A stretch of 19,290 nt of DNA from Bryobacteraceae bacterium (GCA_030039005.1 JASHQT010000274.1:1-19290); one strand, 5' to 3'; positions 8,916-16,148 are shown, counted from the first letter of the stretch. Notes: a model not told the origin generated them from the sequence alone. Numbers and translations: made by a program.

Positions 8916-11024
8916 ATGACGTTCCGCGTTCCCCGCGGCCTTCTACGGCCCTGCGGCGTCTTGTTCCTGCTCGCCGCGAGCCTCGCGGCCCAAAAGCAGC
9001 CTTTCAACGTGCAGGCGCTGCTCAAGCTTGCGCGCATCCAGGAACCCGTGATTTCGCCGGACGGCAAAACCGTTGCGTTCACCGTCCAGACCATGGATAT
9101 CGCGCAGGATACCAAGCCCAAACAGATCTATACCGTCCCGCTCAACGGCGGCGCTCCGCGCCAGATCACCACGCAAGGGACGGACAACGAGCGGCCGGAG
9201 TGGTCGCCCGATTCCAAACAAATCGCGTTTATCTCGGACCGCGGCGGTTCCGAGCAAGTCTGGATCATGAACGCCGACGGGTCGAATCCGCTCCAGCTTA
9301 CCAATCTTTCCACCGAAGCCGGCGGCGTCCTCTTCGCGCCCGACGGCAAGAAGCTCGTGTTCACCAGCAGCGTGTATCCCGATTGCCCCGACGACGCGTG
9401 CAATCGCGCGCGTCTGAATCTGGAGAAAGACAGCAAGGTGAAGGCGCGCAGCTATACTGCGCTGCTCTATCGCCATTGGACCGACTGGCAAACGAAGCGC
9501 CGCTCGCATTTATTCGTTATGGATCTCGCCGGCGGCACGCCCAGGGATTTGACTCCCGGAGATCACGACGTTCCGCCGTTTTCACTCGGTGGCCCCGACG
9601 ACTATGCCATCTCGGCCGACTCGAAAGAAGTCTGCTACACGATGAACGCCGATCCGGTGCCGGCGATCAGCACCAATTCGGACCTGTACGTGGTCCCCAT
9701 TAGCGGCGGCAATTCCGTCAAAGTCACCAACAATCCCGGCGCCGATGAGAGCCCGCAGTATTCACCTGACGGCCGCTGGCTCGCCTATCGCAGCCAGGCG
9801 CGCGCCGGTTATGAGAGCGACCGCTGGCGTCTGGTGGTGCTGGAACGCGCCACCGGCAAGGTCAACGTGCTCACCGAATCGCTGGACCGTTGGGTGAACA
9901 GCTTCACCTGGTCTCCGGATTCCGCCGCGCTGTTTTTCACCATCGAAGATCGCGGAAGACAGAATATCGAAATGATTCCGACCAACGGCGGCGCGGCGCG
10001 GATTGTTGTCTCGGGCGGCAGCACGCTGGACGGTATGCAACTCACGTCGGACTCCAAGGCCATGATCTACACCGGCGAGACCGGAGCGGCGCCGGTCGAA
10101 ATCTATCGTGCCAGTTCCGCCGGCGGCGAGCCCGTCGCTCTCACCCATTTGAACGACGCGCTGCTGGCCCAAAGCTCGCTCGCGCCGCTCGAAGACTTCT
10201 GGGTGGACGCCGCCGATAAAACGCGCATCCAGAGTTTCGTGATCAAGCCGCCGAATTTCGACCCGAACCATAAATATCCGGTTTTGTTTTTGATCCACGG
10301 CGGCCCGGAAGGGTCCTGGGGCCAAAGCTGGACCTATCGCTGGAACGCCCAGGTGTTCGCTAACGCCGGCTACGTCGTGATCGAGCCCAATCCGCGCGGA
10401 TCCACCGGCTATGGCCAGAAGTTCACCGAAGACATCCGCGACAATTGGGGCGGCACGCCGTTCGACGACATCATGGGCGTGGTGGATCACGTGGTGACGC
10501 TGCCCTACGCCGACCCGGATCGCCTGGTGGCGGCCGGCGGATCCTATGGCGGCTACATGATCGACTGGATGCTCGGTCACACCCAGCGCTTCAAGGCGCT
10601 GATCTCGCACGCCGGCGTCTACGATCTGCGCAGCGAATTCGGCGCCACCGAGGAACTTTGGTTCCCGTTGTGGGAGTTCAACGGCGCGCCGTGGGACAAT
10701 CCCGAGCCTTACGAAAAATGGTCGCCGAGTTATTTCGCGAAGGATTTCCATACGCCGACGCTCGTCATCCACGGCGAGCAGGATTTCCGCGTCCCGTACA
10801 CGCAGGGCCTGCAGCTTTTCACGGCGCTGCAACTCCAGAAGGTGCCATCGAAGCTTTTGCTGTTCCCCGACGAAGGCCATTGGATTTTGAAGCCGCAGAA
10901 TGCGGTGCTGTGGTACAACACGTTTCTCGAGTGGCTGGGCGAATGGACCAAGCCCGCGCCGCCGCCCGCTCCGGCTGTTGTGCCAACTTCAGCCGCGCCT
11001 GCTCCCGCCGCGCCGGTTCACTGA
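8916..11024 (+). CDS. Secreted S9-family serine peptidase (prolyl oligopeptidase / DPP-like)
   Basis: This 702-residue exported peptidase starts with a signal peptide (MTFRVPRGLLRPCGVLFLLAASLAAQ). Residues about 35-420 are TolB/PD40-type beta-propeller repeats: ISPDGKTVAF, WSPDSKQIAFISDRGG, FAPDGKKLVFTS, YSPDGRWLAYRS and WSPDSAALFF. An alpha/beta-hydrolase domain follows with catalytic Ser543 (GGSYGGYM), Asp623 (HGEQDFRVP) and His655 (DEGHW), plus the oxyanion-region block LIHGGPEGSW. The order and spacing fit S9B/S9C oligopeptidases that cut short peptides, often after proline or from the N-terminus. The C-terminus is an unusual Pro/Ala-rich tail of about 25 residues. The ATG at 8916 is chosen over a GTG at 8898 because it fits the signal peptide. 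The gene stands alone, 51 bases after the ABC genes; exact specificity cannot be read from sequence. Confidence 0.93.
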   Translation: MTFRVPRGLLRPCGVLFLLAASLAAQKQPFNVQALLKLARIQEPVISPDGKTVAFTVQTMDIAQDTKPKQIYTVPLNGGAPRQITTQGTDNERPEWSPDSKQIAFISDRGGSEQVWIMNADGSNPLQLTNLSTEAGGVLFAPDGKKLVFTSSVYPDCPDDACNRARLNLEKDSKVKARSYTALLYRHWTDWQTKRRSHLFVMDLAGGTPRDLTPGDHDVPPFSLGGPDDYAISADSKEVCYTMNADPVPAISTNSDLYVVPISGGNSVKVTNNPGADESPQYSPDGRWLAYRSQARAGYESDRWRLVVLERATGKVNVLTESLDRWVNSFTWSPDSAALFFTIEDRGRQNIEMIPTNGGAARIVVSGGSTLDGMQLTSDSKAMIYTGETGAAPVEIYRASSAGGEPVALTHLNDALLAQSSLAPLEDFWVDAADKTRIQSFVIKPPNFDPNHKYPVLFLIHGGPEGSWGQSWTYRWNAQVFANAGYVVIEPNPRGSTGYGQKFTEDIRDNWGGTPFDDIMGVVDHVVTLPYADPDRLVAAGGSYGGYMIDWMLGHTQRFKALISHAGVYDLRSEFGATEELWFPLWEFNGAPWDNPEPYEKWSPSYFAKDFHTPTLVIHGEQDFRVPYTQGLQLFTALQLQKVPSKLLLFPDEGHWILKPQNAVLWYNTFLEWLGEWTKPAPPPAPAVVPTSAAPAPAAPVH

Positions 11025-11046
11025 ACGGAACTACCGTAGTCGCTCG

Positions 11047-11066
11047 AATGTGTCACAATGTGTCAC
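11047..11066. promoter_or_regulatory. Tandem operator-like repeat at the antitoxin start
   Basis: The 10-mer AATGTGTCAC occurs twice in direct tandem and ends immediately before the ATG at 11067. Each copy contains the symmetric element TGTGTCACA (TGTG-T-CACA, at 11049-11057 and 11059-11067), so there are two palindromes one helical turn apart. This suits cooperative autorepression by the antitoxin. A -10-like CACAAT (11054-11059) lies within it. Confidence 0.6.
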
Positions 11067-11291
11067 ATGAAGCGTGCCACCGTTCGCGAACTTCATTTGC
11101 AGACCAGCGCTCTCGTTAAGGCGGTTGCTGAAGGGGAGTCGTACATCATAGAGAAATCCGGCGTTCCGGTGGCCGAACTGCGCCCCTTCGAAAAGCGCCG
11201 CTCACCTAGGCTCCCCAATCGCGAGGCCTTCATTTCCAAAATGCCCCGGGTGGGAGACAGTGGTCGCATATTAGAAGAAGACCGCTCTTGA
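11067..11291 (+). CDS. Phd/YefM-family antitoxin of a VapC-type toxin-antitoxin pair
   Basis: This 74-residue protein begins MKRATVRELHLQTSALVKAV and continues EGESYIIEKSGVPVAELRP, the typical Phd/YefM DNA-binding fold seen in antitoxins that partner PIN-domain toxins. The N-terminal half should bind the operator and the C-terminal half (to ILEEDRS) should wrap the toxin. An upstream in-frame ATG at 11058 would add MCH; the ATG at 11067 gives the usual family start. There is no Shine-Dalgarno sequence, and a -10-like CACAAT ends 7 bases upstream, so the mRNA may be leaderless. The stop overlaps the toxin start by 4 bases. The local base composition is less GC-rich than its neighbours, as is common for mobile toxin-antitoxin loci. 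Confidence 0.87.
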   Translation: MKRATVRELHLQTSALVKAVAEGESYIIEKSGVPVAELRPFEKRRSPRLPNREAFISKMPRVGDSGRILEEDRS

Positions 11292-11719
11292 AACGATACT
11301 TCGACACCGCTTACATAGCGAAGTGTTACCTGAACGAAGCAGATTCTGAGGCCGTTCGGAAGTTAGCCCGAGGCTCCTCTGAACTTTACTCTTCCTGTTG
11401 GTGCATTCCAGAAATGGCGTGTGTACTTCAACGACAGGTCCGGGAATTTAAGCTACCCAGTGGACTGGCCATTCGGGTGTGCGACTTTTTTCTTGAAGAT
11501 GTACGGGCTGGCGTTTGGACCGTGCTTCCTGTTTCGGATCCTTTTCTGCTGCGAGTAGCTTCCTTGGTGACAACGCTCCCGGGTGCTTTGTACCTGCGGG
11601 CGGGTGACGCGGTTCATCTCGCGGCGGCGCGAGAGGCTGGCCTCAGTGAAATTTGGTCCAACGACCGGCGTGTAATCCAGGCGGCCCCGGCGTTTGGGTT
11701 GGCCGGCAAATCGGTCTGA
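11288..11719 (+). CDS. vapC: PIN-domain ribonuclease toxin (VapC family)
   Basis: This 143-residue PIN-domain protein carries the expected acidic residues for a metal-dependent RNase active site: Asp6 (RYFDTAYIAKCYL), Glu42 (CIPEMACVL), Asp107 (AGDAVHLAAA) and Asp126 (SNDRRV). VapC toxins cut specific tRNAs or rRNA when the antitoxin is degraded; the target here is unknown. The start is a TTG at 11288 forming a TTGA overlap with the antitoxin stop, so translation is coupled and the weak start may keep toxin below antitoxin. No better start exists before the conserved N-terminal strand. One 60-base line (11341-11400) counts 31 G/C against 45 for the line 11881-11940 in the next gene, consistent with later acquisition. 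Confidence 0.9.
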   Translation: MKRYFDTAYIAKCYLNEADSEAVRKLARGSSELYSSCWCIPEMACVLQRQVREFKLPSGLAIRVCDFFLEDVRAGVWTVLPVSDPFLLRVASLVTTLPGALYLRAGDAVHLAAAREAGLSEIWSNDRRVIQAAPAFGLAGKSV

Positions 11720-11729
11720 GGCTGCTGCG

Positions 11730-12275
11730 TTGAGTTCGACTCGCCCGCAGCTCGCCGCCCTCTCCAATCTGTTCCTCCGCGTCGGCATCACCGTCTTCGG
11801 CGGCGGAGACCCCACGATCGCGATCCTGCAGCGCGAGTTCTACCGGCGTGAGTGGCTCAGCCCCGAAAGGTTCGCCATCGCCTTCGGGCTTGCCCGGCTC
11901 ACGCCCGGCACCAACGTGCTCGCGTTCTGCGCGGCCACGGCCTGGTACATCCTCGGCATCGGCGGCGCGCTGGCCGCGATTTTCGCCATCACCATTCCGC
12001 CCTCGGTGCTGGTGGTCTGGCTCACGAGCGCCTACGATCTCACGGTGCGTTATCCGCTCGCCCTGGCGATCGCCAACGCTTTGCTGGCGGCCGCCGTCGG
12101 CACCATGGTAGGCGCGGCGCTGCTGCTGGTCCGTACGCAATCCAAGCGCGGCCGATGGTTCCGGCCCATCGCGATCTCCGCCGGCGCCTTTGTTCTTGCA
12201 TCGCTTGCCAAACTATCGCCGCTCGAGGTGATCGCGATCGCCGCGGCTATCGGATTTTTCTGGCCTGAATCATGA
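11730..12275 (+). CDS. chrA: Short chromate-transporter family protein, first half
   Basis: This 181-residue membrane protein of the chromate ion transporter (CHR) family carries one CHR domain. It shows FGGGDPTIAILQREFYRREWLS near residues 23-44, then LTPGTNVLAFCAATAWYILG and several hydrophobic helices (AIFAITIPPSVLVVWL, ALAIANALLAAAVGTMVGAALLL). Full-length ChrA has two such domains; short CHR proteins usually work as pairs encoded by adjacent genes, as here. The start is inferred as TTG at 11730, preceded by GAGG (11718-11721) at 8-base spacing; an in-frame TTG at 11694 would overlap the toxin gene. Family members export chromate, but many have other or unknown anion substrates, so chromate resistance is not proven. 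Confidence 0.87.
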   Translation: MSSTRPQLAALSNLFLRVGITVFGGGDPTIAILQREFYRREWLSPERFAIAFGLARLTPGTNVLAFCAATAWYILGIGGALAAIFAITIPPSVLVVWLTSAYDLTVRYPLALAIANALLAAAVGTMVGAALLLVRTQSKRGRWFRPIAISAGAFVLASLAKLSPLEVIAIAAAIGFFWPES

Positions 12276-12787
12276 ACGTCGTTGTTCTGTATCTGCTTCT
12301 AGTGAAAGCGACCGTGACCTCGTTCAGTGGCCTGGCCTCGCTGCCCATGGTGCGTAACGATTTCGTGGTGCATCGCCACGTGCTTACGGATCGCCAGCTC
12401 AACACCGCCGTGGCCGCCGGGCGGATCGGTCCGGGACCGCTGGGCATCTACGTGGTCAGCGTCGGATATCTGGTGGATGGCCTGCCGGGCGCTTGCGCGG
12501 GCTGGCTGGCCATGATCACGCCCGCGTTCCTCATCATCCCCATGCTGCGTTTCCTGGGGGCTCGCGCCGAACATCCCCGGGCCCGGGCCGTCGCGCGCGC
12601 AGTTTTATTCGCGGGCGCGGGATTGATGGCCTCGGCCGCCGTGCCGCTGGCCCGCGACGCGATCACCAATCCACTCTCGTTTGCCATCTTCGCCGCCAGT
12701 TTTCTGCTGATCGCGTTTGTGCGAGTGGATTCGTTGTGGGTGATGCTGGGAGCGGCGCTCGCCGGGCTGATCGCATTCCAGTTTTGA
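12272..12787 (+). CDS. chrA: Short chromate-transporter family protein, second half
   Basis: This 171-residue partner of the preceding gene starts MNVVVLYLLLVKATVTSFSGLASLPMVRNDFV, the second CHR-domain version of the FGG/WL block. It continues with VAAGRIGPGPLGIYVVSVGYLVDGLPGACAGWLAM and three further hydrophobic helices. It overlaps the first gene by an ATGA (12272-12275), so the two are translationally coupled and probably form a heterodimer with inverted topologies in the cytoplasmic membrane. Substrate is an anion, possibly chromate; this is family inference only. Confidence 0.88.
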   Translation: MNVVVLYLLLVKATVTSFSGLASLPMVRNDFVVHRHVLTDRQLNTAVAAGRIGPGPLGIYVVSVGYLVDGLPGACAGWLAMITPAFLIIPMLRFLGARAEHPRARAVARAVLFAGAGLMASAAVPLARDAITNPLSFAIFAASFLLIAFVRVDSLWVMLGAALAGLIAFQF

Positions 12788-12793
12788 TATACT
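12788..12793 (+). promoter_or_regulatory. -10 element TATACT before the zinc-ribbon gene
   Basis: TATACT (five of six consensus bases) lies directly after the second chromate-transporter stop and 19 bases before the ATG at 12813. The predicted leader is about 13 bases. No good -35 hexamer was found at the usual spacing. Confidence 0.45.
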
Positions 12794-12812
12794 CGGCCTT
12801 GACTGCCATCGT

Positions 12813-13121
12813 ATGCCGGATTTTCGTTTAGGCGACGTGATCGACGATCATTGCGTCAAGTGCCGCCGGGTGACTAACCACGCGATCGTTTCCCTGGTAA
12901 ACTCCGAACCCGCCAAGGTTCGTTGCCGCACGTGCTACCACGATCACGACTATCGCCATGAACAGGCGCCGCCCTCCAAGAAAGACTTGAAGAAGGCGGA
13001 ACTATTCAAGGAAGTGCTGGCTGCCGCTGCCCCCGCGGTCGCCGCTGCGGCTGCCGATCCTCCTTCCGACGGAGTCTCCGCTAAGCCTGCCAAAAAAGCC
13101 GCGCGCGGCAAAAAAGCGTGA
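12813..13121 (+). CDS. Small zinc-ribbon protein with Ala- and Lys-rich tail, function unknown
   Basis: This 102-residue protein has two CxxC knuckles, Cys14/Cys17 (DHCVKCRRV) and Cys38/Cys41 (VRCRTCYHDHDYRH), that should bind one zinc ion, followed by several His residues. After about residue 52 it becomes a charged linker (PPSKKDLKKAELFKEVL), an alanine-rich stretch and a basic end (KPAKKAARGKKA) resembling a nucleic-acid-binding tail. I do not recognise a named family. Its stop overlaps the GTG start of the methyltransferase by 4 bases, so the two are co-translated. A role in RNA or DNA binding is a guess from the zinc ribbon and basic tail. Confidence 0.8.
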   Translation: MPDFRLGDVIDDHCVKCRRVTNHAIVSLVNSEPAKVRCRTCYHDHDYRHEQAPPSKKDLKKAELFKEVLAAAAPAVAAAAADPPSDGVSAKPAKKAARGKKA

Positions 13122-13876
13122 GCGGCTGGGACGCCGCGCGCTACCAGGATCATCACTCGTTTGTCTGGCGCTACGGCGCGAATCTCTTGGAGCTACTCGA
13201 TGCTCACGCGGGCGAGCGGATATTAGATCTCGGCTGCGGTACCGGCCAATTAACGGGGGAGATCGCCCGCTCCGGTGGGCAAGTAATTGGTCTCGACAGG
13301 TCGCCCGAGATGCTGGCCGAAGCCCGCAAGAATTTCCCCGCGCTGACATTCGTCCAGGCCGATGCCGCGCACTTCGATTTCGCGGAGCCCTTCGATGCTG
13401 TCTTCTCGAATGCCGTGCTGCACTGGGTGAAGGATGCCCAAGGCGCTGCTCGATCGATCGCGCGCGCGCTGCGCCCAGCCGGCCGATTCGTCGCCGAGTT
13501 TGGCGGCCGCGGCAACATCGCTTCCATCCAGGCTGCTCTGCGCCATGTCCTCGGCCCCAGCGCTGACCAGCAGTCGCCCTGGTATTACCCATCGATCGCT
13601 GAGTATGCGGCCCTGCTCGAACGGAGCGGCTTGGAGGTGCGCAGCGCCAGTTTGTTCGACCGGCCGACGCCGCTCGAAGGCGAAAACGGCATGGAAGAAT
13701 GGCTGCGGATGTTCGGCCAAAGCTACCTGCGCAGGTTCCCTGAGGAGCGTGCGGGCGCTGTAATTCAGGGATTAGTGGCCGATCTTCGCCCCACCCTCTA
13801 TCGCGATGGTGTTTGGACCATCGATTACCGCCGTATCCGCATCGTCGCCGTCCGGACGGGGGATGTTCTTGATTAA
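13118..13876 (+). CDS. SAM-dependent class I methyltransferase (trans-aconitate methyltransferase-like)
   Basis: This 252-residue Rossmann-fold methyltransferase has motif I ILDLGCGTGQ (35-44), the ribose-binding acidic residue at Asp60 (VIGLDRSPEML), QADAAHFDF (80-88) and FDAVFSNAVLHWVKD (92-106). The WDAARYQDHHSFV N-terminus and the HWV and GGRGNI blocks resemble the trans-aconitate 2-methyltransferase (Tam) group, but this group contains many enzymes of other or unknown substrate. It starts at a GTG (13118) forming a GTGA overlap with the zinc-ribbon stop, indicating translational coupling. Cytosolic. Enzyme class is certain; substrate is not. Confidence 0.9.
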   Translation: MSGWDAARYQDHHSFVWRYGANLLELLDAHAGERILDLGCGTGQLTGEIARSGGQVIGLDRSPEMLAEARKNFPALTFVQADAAHFDFAEPFDAVFSNAVLHWVKDAQGAARSIARALRPAGRFVAEFGGRGNIASIQAALRHVLGPSADQQSPWYYPSIAEYAALLERSGLEVRSASLFDRPTPLEGENGMEEWLRMFGQSYLRRFPEERAGAVIQGLVADLRPTLYRDGVWTIDYRRIRIVAVRTGDVLD

Positions 13877-13898
13877 TGTTTCGTAAACTTCGCAACTT

Positions 13899-13912
13899 CG
13901 CGCTATTGCGCG
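13899..13912. repeat. Short GC palindrome CGCGCTATTGCGCG
   Basis: A perfect 5-bp inverted repeat around a 4-base loop, shortly after the methyltransferase stop. It matches the intergenic 14-mer at 1169-1182 at 12 of 14 positions. There is no T-run after it, so a terminator role is doubtful. Confidence 0.35.
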
Positions 13913-13926
13913 CGTCGGCTGATTAG

Positions 13927-13932
13927 TAGAAT
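13927..13932 (+). promoter_or_regulatory. Possible -10 element TAGAAT
   Basis: TAGAAT (five of six consensus bases) lies 41 bases before the ATG at 13974, in the 97-base gap after the methyltransferase gene. No matching -35 was found, so this is a weak assignment. Confidence 0.3.
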
Positions 13933-13973
13933 AAAAGGAATAGCCTGTTGGGGGGCTTGTTCGGTTACCTTGC

Positions 13974-14786
13974 ATGACTTCAAACTCTCTCTTCCTGCCC
14001 GTGCTTCTGATTGGATGCGCCATCGCAGCCGCAGGCCAGAACGGCACGCCGCCCGCGACCACCACGCAGCCCGCGGCGGATCCACCCGCCGCGAATCCAG
14101 CGGCCACGGATCCGGCACCGGCTCAGCCGGGGGTTCAACCGGGCCAGACGCCGGGCACGCTTCCCCCTCCCGATAAGCGCATTTTCGGCGTCCTTCCCAA
14201 CTACCGGACGGCGAATGAGACGGCGGTTTATATGCCGATCACCTGGCAGCACAAGTTTCTCATCGCGGCCAAGGATTCGTTCGATTATCCGCTTCTGGGC
14301 CTCGCGGCCGCGCTCGCGGCCGAGCAGCAGTGGGCCAACTCGAATCCATCCTTCGGGCAGGGCTGGGGCGCTTACGGCCATCGCGTGGCCGTGGAGTACG
14401 CCGATCAAGCGATCGGCAACATGATGACGGAAGGGATCATGCCGAGTATCTTGCGCGAGGACCCGCGCTATTTTCGGCGAGGTTACGGCCCCTTCTGGTC
14501 ACGCACGTGGTATGCGGCCACGCGCGTGTTTGTGACCAAGACGGATTCAGGCGGAACGCGCTTCAATTTCTCCGAGATCACCGGCAATGCCATCGGCGCC
14601 GCCATTTCCAACGCGTATACGCCAGATCAGCGCGACGTTGCCGACAACGTCGAAACCTGGTGGATGCAGATCGGTATCGACTCCGCCTCGCAAGTGCTCA
14701 AGGAATTCTGGCCCGACATCAAGCACAAGCTGTTTCATGGGCCGGACGCGAACCCGCAGCACGCCGCGGGGTTTACCGGGCCGTAG
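13974..14786 (+). CDS. Secreted protein of unknown function with Pro/Ala-rich linker
   Basis: This 270-residue protein has a signal peptide (TSNSLFLPVLLIGCAIAAAG). A disordered Pro/Ala/Thr-rich linker covers about residues 23-65. A conserved-looking domain from about 67 to the end begins DKRIFGVLPNYRTANETAVY and contains WQHKFLIAAKDSFDYPLLGLAAALAAEQQW, SILREDPRYFRRGYGPFWSR and IGIDSASQVLKEFWPDIKHK. I recall similar proteins as uncharacterised acidobacterial secreted proteins; no enzyme motif is evident. The ATG fits the signal peptide, without a Shine-Dalgarno sequence. A terminator overlaps the end of the gene. It converges on the TPR gene and lies near other envelope genes. Confidence 0.82.
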   Translation: MTSNSLFLPVLLIGCAIAAAGQNGTPPATTTQPAADPPAANPAATDPAPAQPGVQPGQTPGTLPPPDKRIFGVLPNYRTANETAVYMPITWQHKFLIAAKDSFDYPLLGLAAALAAEQQWANSNPSFGQGWGAYGHRVAVEYADQAIGNMMTEGIMPSILREDPRYFRRGYGPFWSRTWYAATRVFVTKTDSGGTRFNFSEITGNAIGAAISNAYTPDQRDVADNVETWWMQIGIDSASQVLKEFWPDIKHKLFHGPDANPQHAAGFTGP

Positions 14787-14810
14787 CTGGGTTTAGCTGG
14801 CCTTTTTTTT
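14779..14810 (+). terminator. Intrinsic terminator overlapping two convergent gene ends
   Basis: The stem is GGCC (14779-14782), a 2-base bulge, and AGCT (14785-14788); loop GGGTTT; then AGCT (14795-14798) and GGCC (14799-14802), followed by eight T residues (14803-14810). It ends transcription of the secreted-protein gene on the plus strand. The stem includes both stop codons, and the T-run is the AAA AAG lysine codons near the end of the minus-strand TPR gene. Confidence 0.65.
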
Positions 14811-16100
14811 GGGGGCGGCGCTCTTGCCCGTCACCGCGCGAATCCGGGCCTCGATCTTGCTGGCGTCGCCTTTGCGCCGCATCTTCTTGAGCAAGTCCGC
14901 GTAATTGAGCGCCGTTTCGGCCAGCAGTTCCAGGTTCTCATCAGTGCCCGCGAGCGACAAGGGCCGCTTACTACTCAACACGCCCTTCTTGTCCAGGATC
15001 GCGAGCGACTGCCGGTACAGCGATTCCGCCTCGTTCAGATTCTGCTGGCTCTCGTAGATCGCGGCCAACGTGTTCAAGCTCGCGACCGTTTCGTTCTCCC
15101 GCGCCGTCAGCACTTGCTGCACCAGCGGCTCGGCGTCCGCCGGCCGGTTCAGCGTTTCGTACAGCTCGGCCAGGTTCTCGTATTTCTCCGCCAGCTCCGA
15201 GCTTCCAGGCTTCAGCTCTTTCATCCAGATGAACAGGGCCCGCTCGCTCGCTTTGCGCGCGTCCTCATAGCGCTTCTCGCCGGCATACCAGCCGGCGAGC
15301 CGGTCGAGATTCTTGGCCACTTCGACGTCATTCGGTCCCAGGCTGCCTTCCCGGATGGAAAGCGCCTGTTTGAGCAGTGGCTCGGCATCGGTGCGCTGCT
15401 CGATGGCCAGCGTGGCCAGCGCGTCGAGCGTCGGGAGCAGCTCGGGACTATTGGCGGCCGACTCGCTCCGCTCGATCGCGAGCGCCCTCCGGTACAGCGC
15501 CGCCGCCGACTCGAGGTCGTGGGCGGCAACCTTGACGCGCGCCAGTTGGTTCAAATCCGGCGCCAGCGCCGCGCTCTCGCGCCCGGACGTTTTCTCGCGG
15601 ATCGCGATCGCCCGGTCGAGAAACCTTTGCGCATCGCTGTACTTGGAGCCCGCTTCCGAGACCCGCGCCACCTGTTCCAGGTACGGCGCCAGTTTCGGGT
15701 CGTTATCCCCGTATTCGCGCTCCATGATCCGCAGCTCGCGCCCGATCAGGTCAGCTGCTTCTTCGTATTTCATCTGCGCGAAGTTCACGCGCGCCAGGTC
15801 GTCTACCGCCGGAATGATGGCCGGGTTCGCGCGCCCCAGGGTGTCTTCCTTGATCTCCAAGGCCTTTTGATACGGTTTTTCGGCATCGGCATAACGGCGC
15901 TCGGCCGAGTAGTAATCCGCCAGATCTTCGTAGGCCTTGGCGGCGCGCAGGTCCGGCGGCTTGCTCTCGGACACTGCGCTCACTGCCGACAGCAACGCCT
16001 GTTCTTTCGCCGCTCCCGCATCCTCGGCGCGAGCCGCAAACCCAGCGAATCCAAGTACTAGAACGAACTGAGCAATCGTTTTATGCGGGCGAGGCTTCAT
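14793..16100 (-). CDS. Exported TPR-repeat protein (kinesin-light-chain-type repeats)
   Basis: This 435-residue protein has a signal peptide (MKPRPHKTIAQFVLVLGFAGFAARA) and then about eight 42-residue TPR units of the kinesin-light-chain type. Examples are YEDLADYYSAERRYADAEKPYQKALEI, YEEAADLIGRELRIMEREYG, LNQLARVKVAAHDLESAAALYRRALAI, LDRLAGWYAGEKRYEDARKASERALFI and YENLAELYETLNRPADAEPLVQQVL. It ends in a basic tail (GKSAAPKKKAS). Such proteins are scaffolds that bind partner proteins, here probably in the periplasm. The frame extends 21 codons upstream, but the ATG at 16100 begins the signal peptide and is chosen. It diverges from the NfrB-like glycosyltransferase gene; in E. coli the NfrB partner NfrA also carries helical repeats, so a functional link is possible but unproven. 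Confidence 0.88.
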   Translation of the reverse strand: MKPRPHKTIAQFVLVLGFAGFAARAEDAGAAKEQALLSAVSAVSESKPPDLRAAKAYEDLADYYSAERRYADAEKPYQKALEIKEDTLGRANPAIIPAVDDLARVNFAQMKYEEAADLIGRELRIMEREYGDNDPKLAPYLEQVARVSEAGSKYSDAQRFLDRAIAIREKTSGRESAALAPDLNQLARVKVAAHDLESAAALYRRALAIERSESAANSPELLPTLDALATLAIEQRTDAEPLLKQALSIREGSLGPNDVEVAKNLDRLAGWYAGEKRYEDARKASERALFIWMKELKPGSSELAEKYENLAELYETLNRPADAEPLVQQVLTARENETVASLNTLAAIYESQQNLNEAESLYRQSLAILDKKGVLSSKRPLSLAGTDENLELLAETALNYADLLKKMRRKGDASKIEARIRAVTGKSAAPKKKAS

Positions 16101-16118
16101 GTTGGGTGATCCATCGAC

Positions 16119-16148
16119 AGAATAAACTGGGCTGTATAGTTCGGACAA
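16119..16148 (-). promoter_or_regulatory. Candidate promoter of the TPR gene
   Basis: On the minus strand TTGTCC (16148-16143) and TATTCT (16124-16119) are spaced by 18 bases, each matching four of six sigma-70 consensus bases. The predicted start lies about 12 bases before the ATG at 16100. Moderate support only. Confidence 0.4.

Noticed and set aside
9762..10880. 372-codon minus-strand open frame
   Set aside because: Antisense to the S9 peptidase, which carries an intact catalytic triad.
15114..16061. 315-codon plus-strand open frame
   Set aside because: Antisense to the TPR gene; the apparent repeats mirror the TPR repeats on the other strand.
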